Shown here: in pieces, positions 41,263-52,996 of the stretch | Layout of the letters: every line of letters starts with the position of its first letter | How positions within the stretch are numbered: the stretch's first letter is position 1 | Assembly (NCBI GenBank): GCA_023053545.1 | Contig: JAKZAN010000005.1 | Coordinates: 9,858,001-9,922,000, forward strand | Direction of reading: 5' to 3' | Source of the DNA: Lepidurus packardi | Taxonomy: Eukaryota > Arthropoda > Branchiopoda > Notostraca > Triopsidae | Length of the DNA stretch: 64,000 nucleotides | Program-made: the position numbers and the translations under genes | Notes under the pieces: model-generated | Databases searched by the model: none | What the model saw: only the letters and a program-made list of their open reading frames with translations | Told to the model about the DNA's origin: nothing

Positions 41263-42236
41263 ATGGAGGTTTCCAAGCGTTCTTTCTCGCTTTTTCGTTA
41301 TCTGGTTGCTGGATTTGTGTTGTTCTCAGTATTTGGCCAAGGTCAATCAGGTGAGTCATGGCGGAAACTCCAATTTCGAGTGTAATGCAATCTGCCTCGT
41401 TTTATATTTAATATTCATTTAAAAAAAATAACATTAAACGTTAAGAGCTATGTTGTAATTTTTTTCAATATTTCTTTCTTCATTTACAGAAACTTGTACT
41501 GAGAGAAATGGCTTTTTCAAAACAAATTCAATATTTACTTGTCCTCGACCTGGCGACTCCTCGGATCGCAGGTATTGCTGTGTAAAGGACGATGAAATGA
41601 AATGTTGTTCTAATCCTTTTGGCTTGGATGATGATGTCGCCGAACAGTTAGAGAAGAAGTACGTAAACCTTCCGCAAAAATTAGGAAATTATTTCTATCC
41701 CCGAAATCCTTTTAAATTTAGCATTGGAACCATTGTTGCTGTAATCGTTGCAGTGATTGGATTTATAATCGTCGCTTGTTTAGTATGCTGCTGCGTCTGT
41801 CCCTTTTGTCTCCTATATAAGCGCCGCCAGACTGGATCAATTTACCATTGTAACTCTACCTTATATAAATCGTTTCTCAAGTAACCAGGATATTCTGGTC
41901 CCCAGCAACTCAAGCTGCTCAGTCTGCTACTGTGACCGTGGCGCCTGCCGGTGTGTCGCTGCCACCCAATTACCCTCCTCAACCCGGCTACCCTGCAGCC
42001 CAGTATAACTACACCCCAGCACAGCCAAGTTACGGATATGAGCCCCAAGGCAACGCCCCGCCCCCCGGTTTCGCTCAACAGCAGTCGTATCCGGCCTACC
42101 AGCCATTAAACCGTAATAAAGCTAGAACATCTCGTCGAAAAAGAGCTAAATTCAATTTTTTTTTATATTAGAGAACCAGCCTTATCCTGCCAACGATGCA
42201 TACCAAAAGGCGCCTCCTTACAATCCAAATTACTAG
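41263..42236 (+). CDS. Shisa-like single-pass membrane protein
   Basis: Exons 41263-41350, 41490-41849, 41906-42112, 42172-42236; 239 residues. A signal peptide (about 1-28) is followed by a Cys-rich ectodomain (Cys32, 47, 59, 60, 68, 69, the vicinal CC pairs typical of Shisa proteins). Then come a membrane span (about 107-129), a Cys-rich juxtamembrane stretch (CCCVCPFCLLYKRR) and a Pro/Tyr/Gln-rich cytoplasmic tail ending APPYNPNY. Shisa proteins modulate Wnt/FGF receptor maturation or glutamate receptors in vertebrates; the role here is inferred only. The intron-2 acceptor was chosen at 41905 (TTCTGGTCCCCAG) because it keeps the frame and gives a 56-bp intron; the nearer AG at 41888 would create a stop, and AG at 41914 is an in-frame alternative three residues shorter. 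Confidence 0.85.
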
Positions 42237-42749
42237 CCGAAGAATGAAGGCATTTTTGGCTCCACTACTGTAAAATCTCGTTTTGACCGATTAGCGAAGG
42301 AATGAGATTAACGAAATGGACTGCCCGTTTACTGCTTATGTTACAAAGATCTGTGTTATGCGCTATTTTTATTATTCTTACGTATACTATCTTATAATTG
42401 GAAATGTGTCTCTCAAGTGCAACGTTAATCGATTTCCACAGACTTGTAATAAAAAAAAGACAATACATATTCATGGAAAAGAGAGAAGAATATAACAGGG
42501 GAGTTTAAACATGGAATGATTCCTTTCCTAACTTTTCACCTAATGTTGGTTAGGGCAGTAAAAGGCGAACCATGACAAAGTCGTGTGTAAGGGAGAGGAC
42601 GACTATACACTGAAAATGGAATATCGGAAATCCCAATGAATACAAATAATGAAACCGTAACTACACTTGTGGCAATTGACAAGAGCTTTCACAGCAACTG
42701 TTCGACCATAAACGACAAAACAGCAACACAGAGTTGGAGAAACGGGGAG
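42237..42749. other. Convergent 3' ends, Shisa-like and CSP
   Basis: About 510 bp holding the 3'UTRs of two convergent genes. ATAAAAAAAAGAC near 42448 may include a polyadenylation signal for the Shisa-like gene. No other feature was seen. Confidence 0.5.
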
Positions 42750-44611
42750 TCAAATTCCTTTCACTGTTACTAAATTAAGAAGAATTCTTTTCAATGTTGA
42801 TGCGAAAAATTGTCTGCTTCAAGGTGCTTTTAAACTATGCAGATAATAAGAAAAATTGCTCAACCTTGAAGTACAAAAGGTTGAAATTTTATTTCAAGTC
42901 TATTGGCATACGTCGTGGCGAAGCAGAAGTCGAGATCCCTATAAAGAAATTCAAAAAAGTAAATACAAATATTGAAGTGAAAAATTTCGAACCAATTTAA
43001 CGTACCTGGTGTATAAACGGGTTGATCCCCCAGATTTAACGAAGTGGTTTCATTCGGGTTCGTCGGACCCGGCATGGGGATAGCTGCCGATGAGTTATTC
43101 GCAGAATTGCTAGGTTCCACAACAATTGGCGAATTCGGCCGTTCCTCTTCATCGCTGCTGTACTCTTCCTACAAGGACAAATAATTATTCATAAACATTC
43201 AAGTTGTAGCATGGCTTGAAAGAATTCAACTATGTTTTAGAAATCATTGTCAAACTAGAGCATGTCAAATAATTCGTTTGAGGTACTTACATTAAAGTTG
43301 CAAGAAAAAAAAAAAAAACTACTGTGAAATGTGCCATGCGTTAATCCAAAAAACTCAAAAGGCTGCAATACTTGGTGTGTGTGCAATAACTTCGGTCAAA
43401 AAGGGGCTTGGCAGGATGACAAGGTCAAGTTGGCTGAATTTACCTTTTCAACGTTTGAACCGCTGGATGTTGGTTGCTGCGTTACGACTTCTTCTGGGTT
43501 AGAAGTACCAGCTGGGACTTGGTTTCCCTAAGAGGGGTACAGGAACGTAGCAGAGGTGAGAGGGTAATGGGTGCCACCCAGGAAAGGAATTGGGATCAAA
43601 CGGGAAGAATGATAAAATTAGGAACTAATATAAAACCAGACAAATAAAGCGTGAAAAACGGGTTTTAAAGAAAGCAGACAGAAATAGCCCAACATGTATC
43701 CCCGAACCAAGAAACTGAGCAAGGAAGCGTAGTTAAAAAGTGCAGACCGGATTGAGGAAAAGGTAAAGAAGACTTAGTTTCCAGATATACATACATTCAA
43801 GTTATGATAATCCCCACTTTCTTCTGGAGGACGGGGTTTGCATTTGCCGCAGCAGAAATTAAAGCAGCAGCATAAACAGCAGCAGAAGTAGCAGCCTGTG
43901 ATTACACCACAGAAGACGAACAACGCCTAGAAAAGAAACGAATAATTAGATATCTAACCTGAGATTAAGCACGGGAATTTACTTTGCACCAACCAGATGT
44001 GACTAGGAAGTAAGTATTGACGTTTTCTTCGCCAAATTGCTCTGCAATGTAGAGGCCTAAAGACCCATAATTATCGTAAATGTTACGCTTGGTGCTGTCA
44101 CTGAGTATAGAGTTGGCTCGATTGATTTCCTTAAACTATGGACAAAGAAAAAACAATTTACACATTTTTCAACTTCCTTTTCTAATTGCATCTTCTGTCA
44201 TGCTTCAAATGGGAACTATATACAAAGCTTGCCAGATACATCTACCTTTTCAGATGCTTCAGGGTTGTCAGGATTTTTGTCCGGATGATATTTCAGTGCT
44301 AATTTCCTGTATGATTTCTTGATGTCATCTGCAGTAGATGTCTTGGGTACACCCAACGACAAATAAAGGGAGTCCCCCGAAGTCCTATGAAACAAAATGG
44401 AAAGTCTGAGCTACGTTCACCGTATACATATTAAATATCAATTGATTTATTATAGGAAACAGAAAAGGAGTGGATGTAGTAATGGAATCTTTACTGATAA
44501 CATAAGTGAAGTGAGCTTGTGTTAATTAAGGACAGTTTGGGAAAGAGATGACCAAGTCAGTAAACTAAAGTAAGGTTATAAAGTAACTTACGACAATTTC
44601 CTTTTATCCAT
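42750..44611 (-). CDS. Csp: Cysteine string protein (DNAJC5-type co-chaperone)
   Basis: Minus-strand exons 44611-44592, 44384-44246, 44135-43983, 43926-43795, 43527-43444, 43168-43006 and a tentative last exon 42769-42750; about 236 residues. It begins [20 protein letters not shown]. The J domain carries HPD at residues 40-42 and continues through [13 protein letters not shown]. The cysteine string at residues 110-133 has 11 Cys ([18 protein letters not shown]), the palmitoylated vesicle anchor. The C-terminal part is acidic and Ser/Asn/Pro-rich. CSP recruits Hsc70 on synaptic vesicles to keep SNARE proteins folded. The identity is firm. The final 20-nt exon (VTVKGI then stop) is chosen only because acceptor and phase fit; reading through donor 43006 or a different last exon are alternatives, so the last few residues are uncertain. 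Confidence 0.93.
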
Positions 44612-45266
44612 CTGTATTTACTGATTTTTCACTGTTATGTTATTCCGGTTAACCCCTACAGCTTAACCCAATCTGGTCATACAAAGGGGGAGGCCCTTTT
44701 CAAATATTTAACCGGCTAATATTGACGGTAGCGCCTCTATGGAAGACTGGAAGAAAGTAAAATTTTTCGCTAAAGAGTTTAAAATAAGCATATATTATAT
44801 ATTCGGTTAAAAATAAGCATTTTATATGCTTTCAAATATTTCTTTATTGAATAACTTTTATTTTAGATTTGCATTTAAAGAGGGCCATACAATGTTTCAA
44901 GTTCCAAAAATCTACAAGTAATTTGAAAGCTTGACTATGGGGCACTTTCTACTGGCATGAATTTTGGAGATAGGTTTATCACAAAAGAGCAAAATCAAGA
45001 GTGTATGATTAAATTTGAGAAGATGAAGGCAAAAAGTAAGTTTCACTGAACTGATTCCTTATTATTAATAATATAGCTGTCACCCGCAAAATACAGAATC
45101 AAATAAATGGTGGGAATTTTCAATCTACCGTTTACATTTTAAGGTGTTTTTTCAGGTTACATACGTTAATTATCCTTCGAGGTATACATACAAATATTAG
45201 CGCTGTAAGATACACATTTGGTTAAATTTTAAGCTAGAGATATTAGCAAACTCGTTATTAATATTA
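44612..45266. other. CSP upstream region and 3' flank of P450 1
   Basis: The right part (about 44725-45266) is the 3' flank of the first P450. A close copy occurs at 59600-60060 and an inverted, more diverged one after the second P450 (about 53150-53340). No coding exon was found. Confidence 0.7.
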
Positions 45267-47907
45267 CTATAAGCGTGGTCGAATAACAACTTTGTATGGC
45301 ATAGGCATTCCAGCAAATCCTCCTGGTGGTCCTTCCAAACCAACATTTTTACTCTCAGGAGCCAAAGTAAACTCAAACTGCTGCAGAAAATACGTCAAGA
45401 AAATAAATAGTCCCATGCGGGCAAAATGTATCCCAATGCACTGTCTCTTTCCTACACAAAAATCGTAACTTTAAATTATTATCCTATGTCAATTATCCTT
45501 GTATACGCACCAACTAGAAAGGGCATAAATCCTTCGGGTGGCATAACCAAATCTCCCTCTTTATTTAAAAAATGTTCTGGGTAAAACTCTTCTGGTTTGG
45601 CCCAATATTTGGGATCTCGGTGAACCCGCCTTAGAAATGGTATAATCAGTGTCTCCTATAAAGTACCAGAATATATAGTAGTAGTAATTTTCATTATTTC
45701 AAACTATAAAAAGTAAAAATTTAAGACATGTTTTCATATATCCCTTATTTAATATATTTTTAATTACTTGAGGAATTATGTAGCCGCCAAGTTCAATGTC
45801 CGATTCAGTATAATGAAAAACTCCAAAAGGCGCTATATCAGCAAACCTTTGCACTTCGTGAATTACAGCTTCCGTGTATGGCATCCTAACAATTTTATAA
45901 TACAGTGTTTTACCATAATTTTTTTTAGTATAATTAAATACCTGAAGCGGTCGTCAGAACACGGAGTTCGTTCTCTGCCTACAATGTGGTAAATTTCTTC
46001 CCGTACTCTGTCTTGAACTTCAGGATATTTGGACAGAAGCAAAATAGCCCAACGGAGTGTAATAGCGGTTGTTTCACCTCCCGATGCAAATAAATCTCTG
46101 ATCGAAACAATCAACTGTGTATCTACAAAATTTAAAATAACTTCTGAACGTAGTATTTCTTACATTCTGGTTCTCACGTGTAAATGTAGTGTCCGGTTTT
46201 GTCTGCTTTTGCATTTCTACCAAGAAATAGTCAATATAGTCGCGAATATTTTCTGGGTTCAGTGTGGCTTCGTGCTCTTTGATTTCCCTCTAGTAAAACT
46301 TGTTTCTAAGAATAATTCAAGTTTAGTTTTAGCTACACAAGTTACCTCCACATAAGATTCCAAGTTAAGAACAGTCTTTTTTAGAGTATCCATGCCTATG
46401 AGGCTGTCTGGCAAGCGCTTTGAAAGCCAAGGGAGAAAGCCTAGCACTCCCAGTCGAGAAATCGTACTCACAATGCATTCCAAGTTTTCCATCAGGCCCA
46501 GGAAAAACGGATCACCGTATTCCATGCGTTTGCCGGCTACCATAGCCCACAGCGTGTTTATCGTACTGATATTCAAATCCAAGCTCAGATCCATAGGCTG
46601 ACCGGCTTTGGCAAGGAAAACTTCGCCCATGGCTTTGGCCTCTTGAATCATGTGCCCTTCCATAATTGATTTGCCCATACCCAAATCCTGTAAATGTTTC
46701 GCTGCGAAACGACGGTGCTCATGCCATAAACGTCCACTCGGGCTTAGTAAACCTGAACAATTACATCTTAGAACTATGGTTACTACTGTAATTTAAATGG
46801 ACGGATATATAAGACATGTCCACTCTACCATGTCCTCCGCGGCTAAGCTCCTCGAAGATGATGAAAGGTGGCCGATTGGTGACGGTTCGCGCCTGGAAAG
46901 CTTGCTTAATCAGGTTGTAATCCGTTATGACAACAGTAGACCAAGAACCAAGTTGCAGGCTAAACACAGAGCCATAGCGTTGGCGTAGTTTTTCGATACT
47001 CTTGTGTAGGTAGCCGGCGTCCAAGAAAGGCATGTAACCCAACAAAGGCAGACCAATGGGACCTTTCAAGGGCAAAAATAAATACAGAAAATTGAACCAG
47101 CAAACTTAATATCGTGCTCTTTAAATTATAGCTGCACTTCTAGTATCCATCCACTTTTTTTGAAAAAACATTAGACTTGTATTACAATGCCCCGAAGTTA
47201 GTGTATAAATCCGGTGTATTTCAACAATGAAGGAACGGGGACAAGGAATATATTCAGGAGTTTAAAAAAATCAACAAAGTTATTTGTCTTATTCGAGCTA
47301 AATTGCACTCCTCGAATTGTTCTTCTGCTCGTAAGTTAATTAAACTACGTGCATATTCATTAATTAAATGCTACTCCCGCTTATTTTTAGTGTTCTCTTC
47401 TCTTTTCAAGTACAAATAAGTTACACTATTATAGAGTTATGCATAAATTCGGAGCTTATTAGTTATCGTGTAACCTATGTCACTCCCGACCGATTATTAC
47501 TGCTACAATATCTAACCTGATTTCAACTTTTTTCTTCCTGTAGTTACTATAATTGCCTTTCTTATCTTCCGGTCGCCATGTCAATGTCTCTCAGTGTTGC
47601 TTAAGTTGCGGGAAAAATAAATAATAAATAAATAGGCCTTCCTTTGCAATTGTTGAGAAAATTCTTCGCTAAAAAGATCGTTTTCAATTTCAAAAACACG
47701 TTTCTCCCTTTTGGAACACAAGTGCAGAAATTCATTGTTACAAGCTAATGAATAAAATTAATCACTGAGGTATACGAAATACAGCTAGTTTTACGTAGAA
47801 TCTTTCGCATGAACATTTTCTCTTTTACCTGGAGGTGTGTTTCGCTTATTCTTCCAATACAACACTGAATACAAGAAAGCCACCACAAAAATCAACAATG
47901 GAAGCAT
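45267..47907 (-). CDS. Cytochrome P450 1, CYP2 clan, intact
   Basis: Eight minus-strand exons: 47907-47829, 47062-46829, 46752-46346, 46289-46178, 46122-45942, 45885-45768, 45655-45511, 45451-45267; 486 residues, a normal P450 length. It has an N-terminal membrane anchor (residues 1-18), the PPGP hinge (25-28), helix-C WHEHR (114-118), the I-helix oxygen-binding AsxGGETT (290-296), ExxR as EVQR (348-351), and the heme loop [10 protein letters not shown] with ligand Cys430. It is therefore a microsomal monooxygenase with all key residues. Wording and exon plan place it in the CYP2 clan; crustacean CYP370-like is a guess. The substrate is unknown (xenobiotics or endogenous lipids/steroids are possible). 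A TATAAAAG box with the conserved core block lies 69 bp upstream of the ATG. It is a partner of the oppositely oriented P450 2 in an inverted duplication. Confidence 0.95.
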
Positions 47908-47975
47908 TGTTCACTAGTAAAAATTTGATTATGATTTCTTCAACGACGTAACTTCTTTAAGTAAAGCCTAAATCT

Positions 47976-47998
47976 ACCTACACTGGCGGCTTTTATAG
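47976..47998 (-). promoter_or_regulatory. Core promoter block of P450 1
   Basis: On the minus strand it reads CTATAAAAGCCGCC, then GTGTAGGT: a TATA box followed by the AGCCGYC...TGTAGGT block shared by all P450 copies here. It ends 69 bp before the ATG. Confidence 0.7.
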
Positions 47999-48179
47999 TG
48001 GAACTTCTACCGTCGAAGGATGGCAAAAGGGAGTTAATTTATAAGAAAGGCGTCGAGAGAATCCCTCACCTGTCTACTCTCAAGAGACAAGCCCTTTAAA
48101 TCCATGTTTGCTTGTATTCGTAGCTCTCTGACCTCCCGTAATTCTCAGCTCCTTAGGTCACAACCTTAACCTTTCTCTG

Positions 48180-48540
48180 GGAATTATACAAGGTCAGGTT
48201 GCAAGGCCCTGCGATCGCAGATCTAGGGTCAGTCATCTATTCCCTGCCACGATGGATACCTCGGAAGGAGACCCGACGGAGCTTTCGCTCCTCTCTGAGG
48301 GAGATCCCTGTGGCACAGCTCGCCTCGGCCCGCAACACGGCGGGATCGGTACAGGCTCAACGATACCCTCTCCATTTTTATATTTTCCTCTCCTTTCGTA
48401 CTTACTCCATTGTCATTTCTACCTTTGGAACTTGGGTGCTGTTCGCGGTTCCGCATCCTTTGGGGTTCCAAAGCCTAGCCGGAGGCAATGCGGTCCTCTA
48501 CGAATTGGCTGCGCCCTACGGACCCGGATTTGTCAAACCT
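48180..48540. repeat. GC-rich segment of unknown type
   Basis: This stretch is markedly richer in G and C than its AT-rich surroundings and is open for over 110 codons in two plus-strand frames (48199-48543, 48252-48659) without a recognisable domain. Its right end (from about 48474, GGAGGCAATGCGGTCCTCTA) recurs at 60388. It may be part of an inserted mobile element. I do not recognise the family. Confidence 0.45.
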
Positions 48541-49350
48541 TGAAGAATTCCTCGGGATGCTCGAAGATAAAAACAATCATACTTACGTTTAAATTTTTGT
48601 TGGCCTTCATCTTTTCAATTGTAGTTCGCTGGCAGACAGGTGTGGAGCTATTACAATAAATTGGATAAACGACGGTAAACAATTCCAATAAAGTAATTGT
48701 CTTTCTAGGAATTTACCGTGTACTTAACAGATGCGAAGACTACTTTGACCCGGAAATGTACCATATGTATTGGCATAACAAAGGGGTATACACATGATGA
48801 GAAATTATAGCGACAGTTTTACACTGCATTTAAAACAACTAAACGGAGCTAAAACATAAGTTCCGTTGAAGATATTTATTTAAGAAGCTATTGAACGGAA
48901 TATAAATTTTATGACGGAAAGAATTTTGAGTTCGGGTGTTACAAAATACGTCAAGTGTATGTAAATCACGAATAAAATTAAGAAGGCGAAGGAAAATCTA
49001 CCTTTCTAGCTAGAGATACTAGCAAACCCAGAATTATTAGTATTTGTGCAAGCCAAAAGTATTAGTGATAGAATTTATAGAAGGCATTACAACCGGAAGG
49101 GAAAAACGGTAAGACGGCCCACACGATTTTTGTTGTTATGAAACCTATGGGCGTTTTGTTCCTCTTTTCCTGTCACGTGTACTGACTTTTTGATCCTGTA
49201 TCCTTTTCACCAGCAGTCGAGTTCGAACAGACTAAGTATTCGTATGTTAGTGAACACGTATTCGGTGGAGGGTTTAGTTAGTTTAATAAAAGGTGGTTAC
49301 ACCATGAAAATCAAAGAATCGTGTGCCTTGAATACAAGCATTTTCTATAA
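48541..49350. other. P450 spacer, duplicated elsewhere
   Basis: Intergenic DNA between P450 1 and the relic that follows. 48541-48850 matches 60455-60753, and 48780-48965 is a more distant match of the spacer at 55930-56120. It therefore belongs to the duplicated P450 unit rather than being unique sequence. Confidence 0.7.
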
Positions 49351-50068
49351 TTAACGTGGTCCAATAACAAATCCTGCTGATGGTCCTTCCAAACCAACAT
49401 TTCTACTCTCAGGAGCCAAAGTAAACTCAAACTGCTGCAGAAAATACGTCAAGAAAATAAATAGTCCTATGCGGGCAAAATGTATCCCGGTGCACTGTCC
49501 CTTTCCTACACAAAAATCGTAACTTTAAAATTATTATCCTATTTTAATTATTCTCGTATATGCATTAACTAGAAAGGGCATAAATCCATCGGTGGCATAA
49601 GCAAATCTCCGTCTTTATTTTAAAAATGTTCTGGGTAAAACTCTTCTGGTTTGGACCAGTATTTGGTATCTCGGTAAACCCGCCATAGAAATGGTATAAT
49701 CACTGTCTCCTATAAGTAGCAGAATATATAGTAGTAGTAATTTTCAATATTTCAAACTTTAAAAGTAAAAATTTAAGACTGATTTTCATATAACCCTTAT
49801 TTAATATATGTATAATTACGTGAGGAATTGTATAGCCGCCAAGTTCAATATCCGATTCAGTATAATGAAGAACTCCTAAAGGCGATATATCCTCAAACCT
49901 TTGCACTTCGTGAATCACAGCTTCCGTGCATGGCATCCTCACAATTTTACAATACGTCTTATACCTTAATTTTTTAAATGTATTATAAAATACTTGAAGC
50001 GGTCATCAAATCACGGAGTACGTTTTCTGTCCACGATGTGGTCAATTTCTTCCCCTAACCTGTCTTGA
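49351..50068 (-). pseudogene. Degenerate P450 3' half (exons 5-8)
   Basis: On the minus strand this aligns by eye with exons 5 (end), 6, 7 and 8 of P450 1. Exon 6 is still readable ([19 protein letters not shown], 49935-49829). Exon 7 has a frameshift around the HFLN region and has lost its donor GT. The heme loop reads GKGQC, so the conserved Arg is gone. The AGMPMPYK stretch near the C-terminus is deleted. The copy stops abruptly near 50068, inside exon 5, at AT-rich foreign sequence. It lies between the heads of P450 1 and P450 2. Confidence 0.9.
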
Positions 50069-50159
50069 ACTATATATATGTAACTATAACTATGTATATG
50101 TTCCATTTTCACTGGAACTTATGTTTTTAGCTCCGTACAGCTGTTGTTCTAAATCCAGT

Positions 50160-50572
50160 ATAAAGCTGTGTTCTAGTTGTGTGCCCCATTATTGTGCTAA
50201 TATATAGGTTAAGTCTCCAGGCTAAAATAATCATGGGGTCCGTTAAGCACACAATGCACTTATAGAGAGATAATTACTTTATTGGACTTTTTTTCGTTTA
50301 TACTATTTATTTTAATAGCCCTAGACGTGTCTGCCAGTGCGCTACAACTAAAAAGGAAAATGCGACAAGACGTTGAATCGTAGTATGAATGTTTCTTTAG
50401 GAGCCGTCAGTGAGGGTAGTTTTTCGCTTAACTTGAGGTCGTTTAAGAAGTCATAATCAAATTTGTTAATACTAATAAACAATGATTTCAATGTTGATTT
50501 GTGTGGTGGCTTTTTTGTGTTCGGTGTTGTATTGGAAAAATAAGCGAAACACACCTCCAGGTAAAAGAGAGA
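50160..50572 (+). repeat. Segmental duplication, copy 1 (P450 2 head)
   Basis: About 410 bp covering the upstream region and first exon of P450 2, nearly identical to 60816-61233. It includes the long word GTTAAGTCTCCAGGCTAAAA and the conserved core block. Confidence 0.9.
50396..50418 (+). promoter_or_regulatory. Core promoter block of P450 2
   Basis: It reads TTTAGGAGCCGTCAGTGAGGGTA and ends about 63 bp before the ATG at 50482. It corresponds to the TATAAAAGCCGCC block of P450 1 with a degraded TATA box. Confidence 0.65.
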
Positions 50573-52996
50573 AAGTGAAAGATTCTCAAAACTAACAGTA
50601 TTTCGTATAACTCAGTTATTTAACATTTCTCACTCTTGACAATGTATTTCTGCAATGTATTGAAAACAATGTATTGAAAACAATGTATTTCTGCTCGAGA
50701 AGGCGAATACGTTTACGTTCTTTCCTTTATGAAAATGTGGCTATACCGCTTGTGTTCATAATGGAAAATACGTGTTTTTGATATTGAAACGAATATTTTA
50801 GTTAAAACTTTGTAGACGAATAAAGTTAAAACTTTGTAGACTAAGTCAACAATTGCCAATCAAAGCCTATTCCTTTCTTATATTTTTACTCACCAAATTT
50901 GCAAGACAGACATTGGCGTGGCAAACAGGAAGATGAGAAAGAAAATTACAGCAACTGAATTAGAGATTGAGTTAGATGAGTTAGCGATTGTAGCAGAAAT
51001 AAACGAAACGGAAAGTTTAATTAAAATTACGAGCAGAAGGATACAGTTGGCAAAGTCCAATTTAGCTGGAGTAGGAAGAATACATTTGTTGTAAAGAAAT
51101 TTAAAAAAGCACGTATAGCAGAAATATTTAAGAGACCGCGATATTAAAGTTGCAGGCTTGATTTGATTTCTTTATTTCTGCGCTTGAAAAGGTCCCATTG
51201 GTCTGCCCTTGTTGGGCTACATGCCTTTCTTGAACGCCGGTTACCTGCCCAAGAGTATCGAAAAACTACGCCAACGCTATGGCCCTGTGTTTAGCCTGCA
51301 ACTTGGTTCTTGGTCTACTGTTGTCATAACGGATTACAACCTGATTAAGCAAGCTTTCCAGGCGCGAACCGTCACCAATCGGCCACCTTTCATCATCTTC
51401 GAGGAGCTTAGCCGCGGAGGACACGGTAGAGTAGACATGTCGTATATATCCATCCATTTAAATTACAGTAGTAACCATAGTTCTAAAATGTAACTGTTCA
51501 GGTTTAGTAACCTCGAGTGGACGTTTATGGCATGAGCATCGTCGTTTCGCAGCGAAACATTTACAGGATTTGGGTATGGGCAAATCAATTATGGAAGAAC
51601 ACGTGATTCAAGAGGCCAAAGCCATGAGCGAAGTTTTCCTAGCCAAAGCCGGTCAGCCTATGGATCTGAGCTTCGATTTGAATATCAGTACGGTAAACAC
51701 GCTGTGGGCTATGGTAGCCGGCAAACGCATGGAATACGATGATCCGTTTTTCTTGGGACTGATGAAAAACCTGGATTTCATTGTGAGTATGGTTACTCGA
51801 CTGGGAATTCTAGGCTTTCTCCCTTGGCTTTCAAAGTGCTTGCCAGACAGCCTCATAGGCATGGATACTCTAAAACAAACTGTTCTTAACTTGGAAGCTT
51901 ATGTGGAGGTAACTTAGACCGATCTTGCATTATTATTAACAAGAGCTTCCTAGAGAGAAATCACCGAGCATGAAAACACACTAAACCCAGAAAATATTCG
52001 CGACTATATTGACTACTTTTTGGTAGAAATGAAAAAGCAGACCGAACCTGACACTACATTCACACGTGAGAACCATAAAATCAGAAAGAATACTTTAAGA
52101 AAATACTTTAAATATTGTAGATACACAGTTAGTTGTTTCGATCAGAGATTTATTTGCAACGGGAGGTGAAACAACCGCTATTACACTCCGTTGGGCTATT
52201 TTGCTTCTGTCCAAGTATCCCGAGGTTCAAGACAGAGTACGGGAAGAAATTGACCAAATCATTGGCAGAGAACGAACTCCGTGTCTTGATGACCGCTCTA
52301 GGTATTTAATTATAAGTAAAAAACAATAAGGTATAACAATGTATATTGCCAGGATGCCATACACGGAAGCTGTAATTCACGAAGTTCAAAGGTTTGCTGA
52401 TATAGCACCTTTTGGAGTTTTTCATTATACTGAATCGGACATTGAACTTGGCGGCTACATAATTCCTCAAGTACATAAAATAGATTACATAGGGGATGTT
52501 TGAAAAGCAGTCTTAAAATTATATTTATTTAAGTTTGAAATACTTCTTTAACACTTTTTTAAATACTTCTTTAAGTTTGATACTTTTACTATACATTTCG
52601 GGACATTTAGGAGACACTGATTATACCGTTTGTAAGGCGGGTTCACCGAGATCCCAAATACTGGGTCAAACCGGAAGAATTTTATCCAGAACATTTTTTA
52701 AATAAAGAGGGAGATTTGACTATGCCATCAGAAGGATTTATGCCCTTTCTAATTGGTGCCTATACAAGAATAATTAACATACGATAGACATTTAACGCTG
52801 TTGTTTTTGTGCAGGAAAGAGGCAGTGCATTGGGGAAAACTTTGCCCGCATGGGATTATTTATTTTCCTTACGTGTTTTCTACAGCAATTTGAGTTTACT
52901 TTGGCTCTTGAGAGTCAAAATGTTAGTTTGGAAGGATCACCAGGAGGATTTGCTGGAATGCCTATGCCTTACAAAGTTGTTATTCGACCACGCTAA
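50482..52996 (+). CDS. Cytochrome P450 2, CYP2 clan, intact
   Basis: Eight exons: 50482-50560, 51192-51425, 51502-51908, 51954-52065, 52121-52301, 52353-52470, 52611-52755, 52815-52996; 485 residues. Exon lengths equal those of P450 1 except for the last (182 against 185 nt). The anchor starts [18 protein letters not shown]. Key motifs are intact: PPGP, WHEHR, I-helix ATGGETT, EVQR, and the heme loop FLIGKRQCIG with Cys430. It is very close to P450 1 through exons 2-7 (for example [21 protein letters not shown]), so this is a recent inverted duplicate; the N-terminal exon and tail differ more. It is on the plus strand, head-to-head with P450 1 across the degenerate relic. Substrate unknown. 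Confidence 0.95.

Noticed and set aside
41850-41888. 39-bp intron 2 in the Shisa-like gene
   Set aside because: It would create an immediate stop codon at the join; the AG at 41905 keeps the frame.
48252-48659. 135-codon frame in the GC-rich segment
   Set aside because: No domain recognised; two frames are open at once, as expected from GC-rich composition. Kept only as an unidentified repeat.
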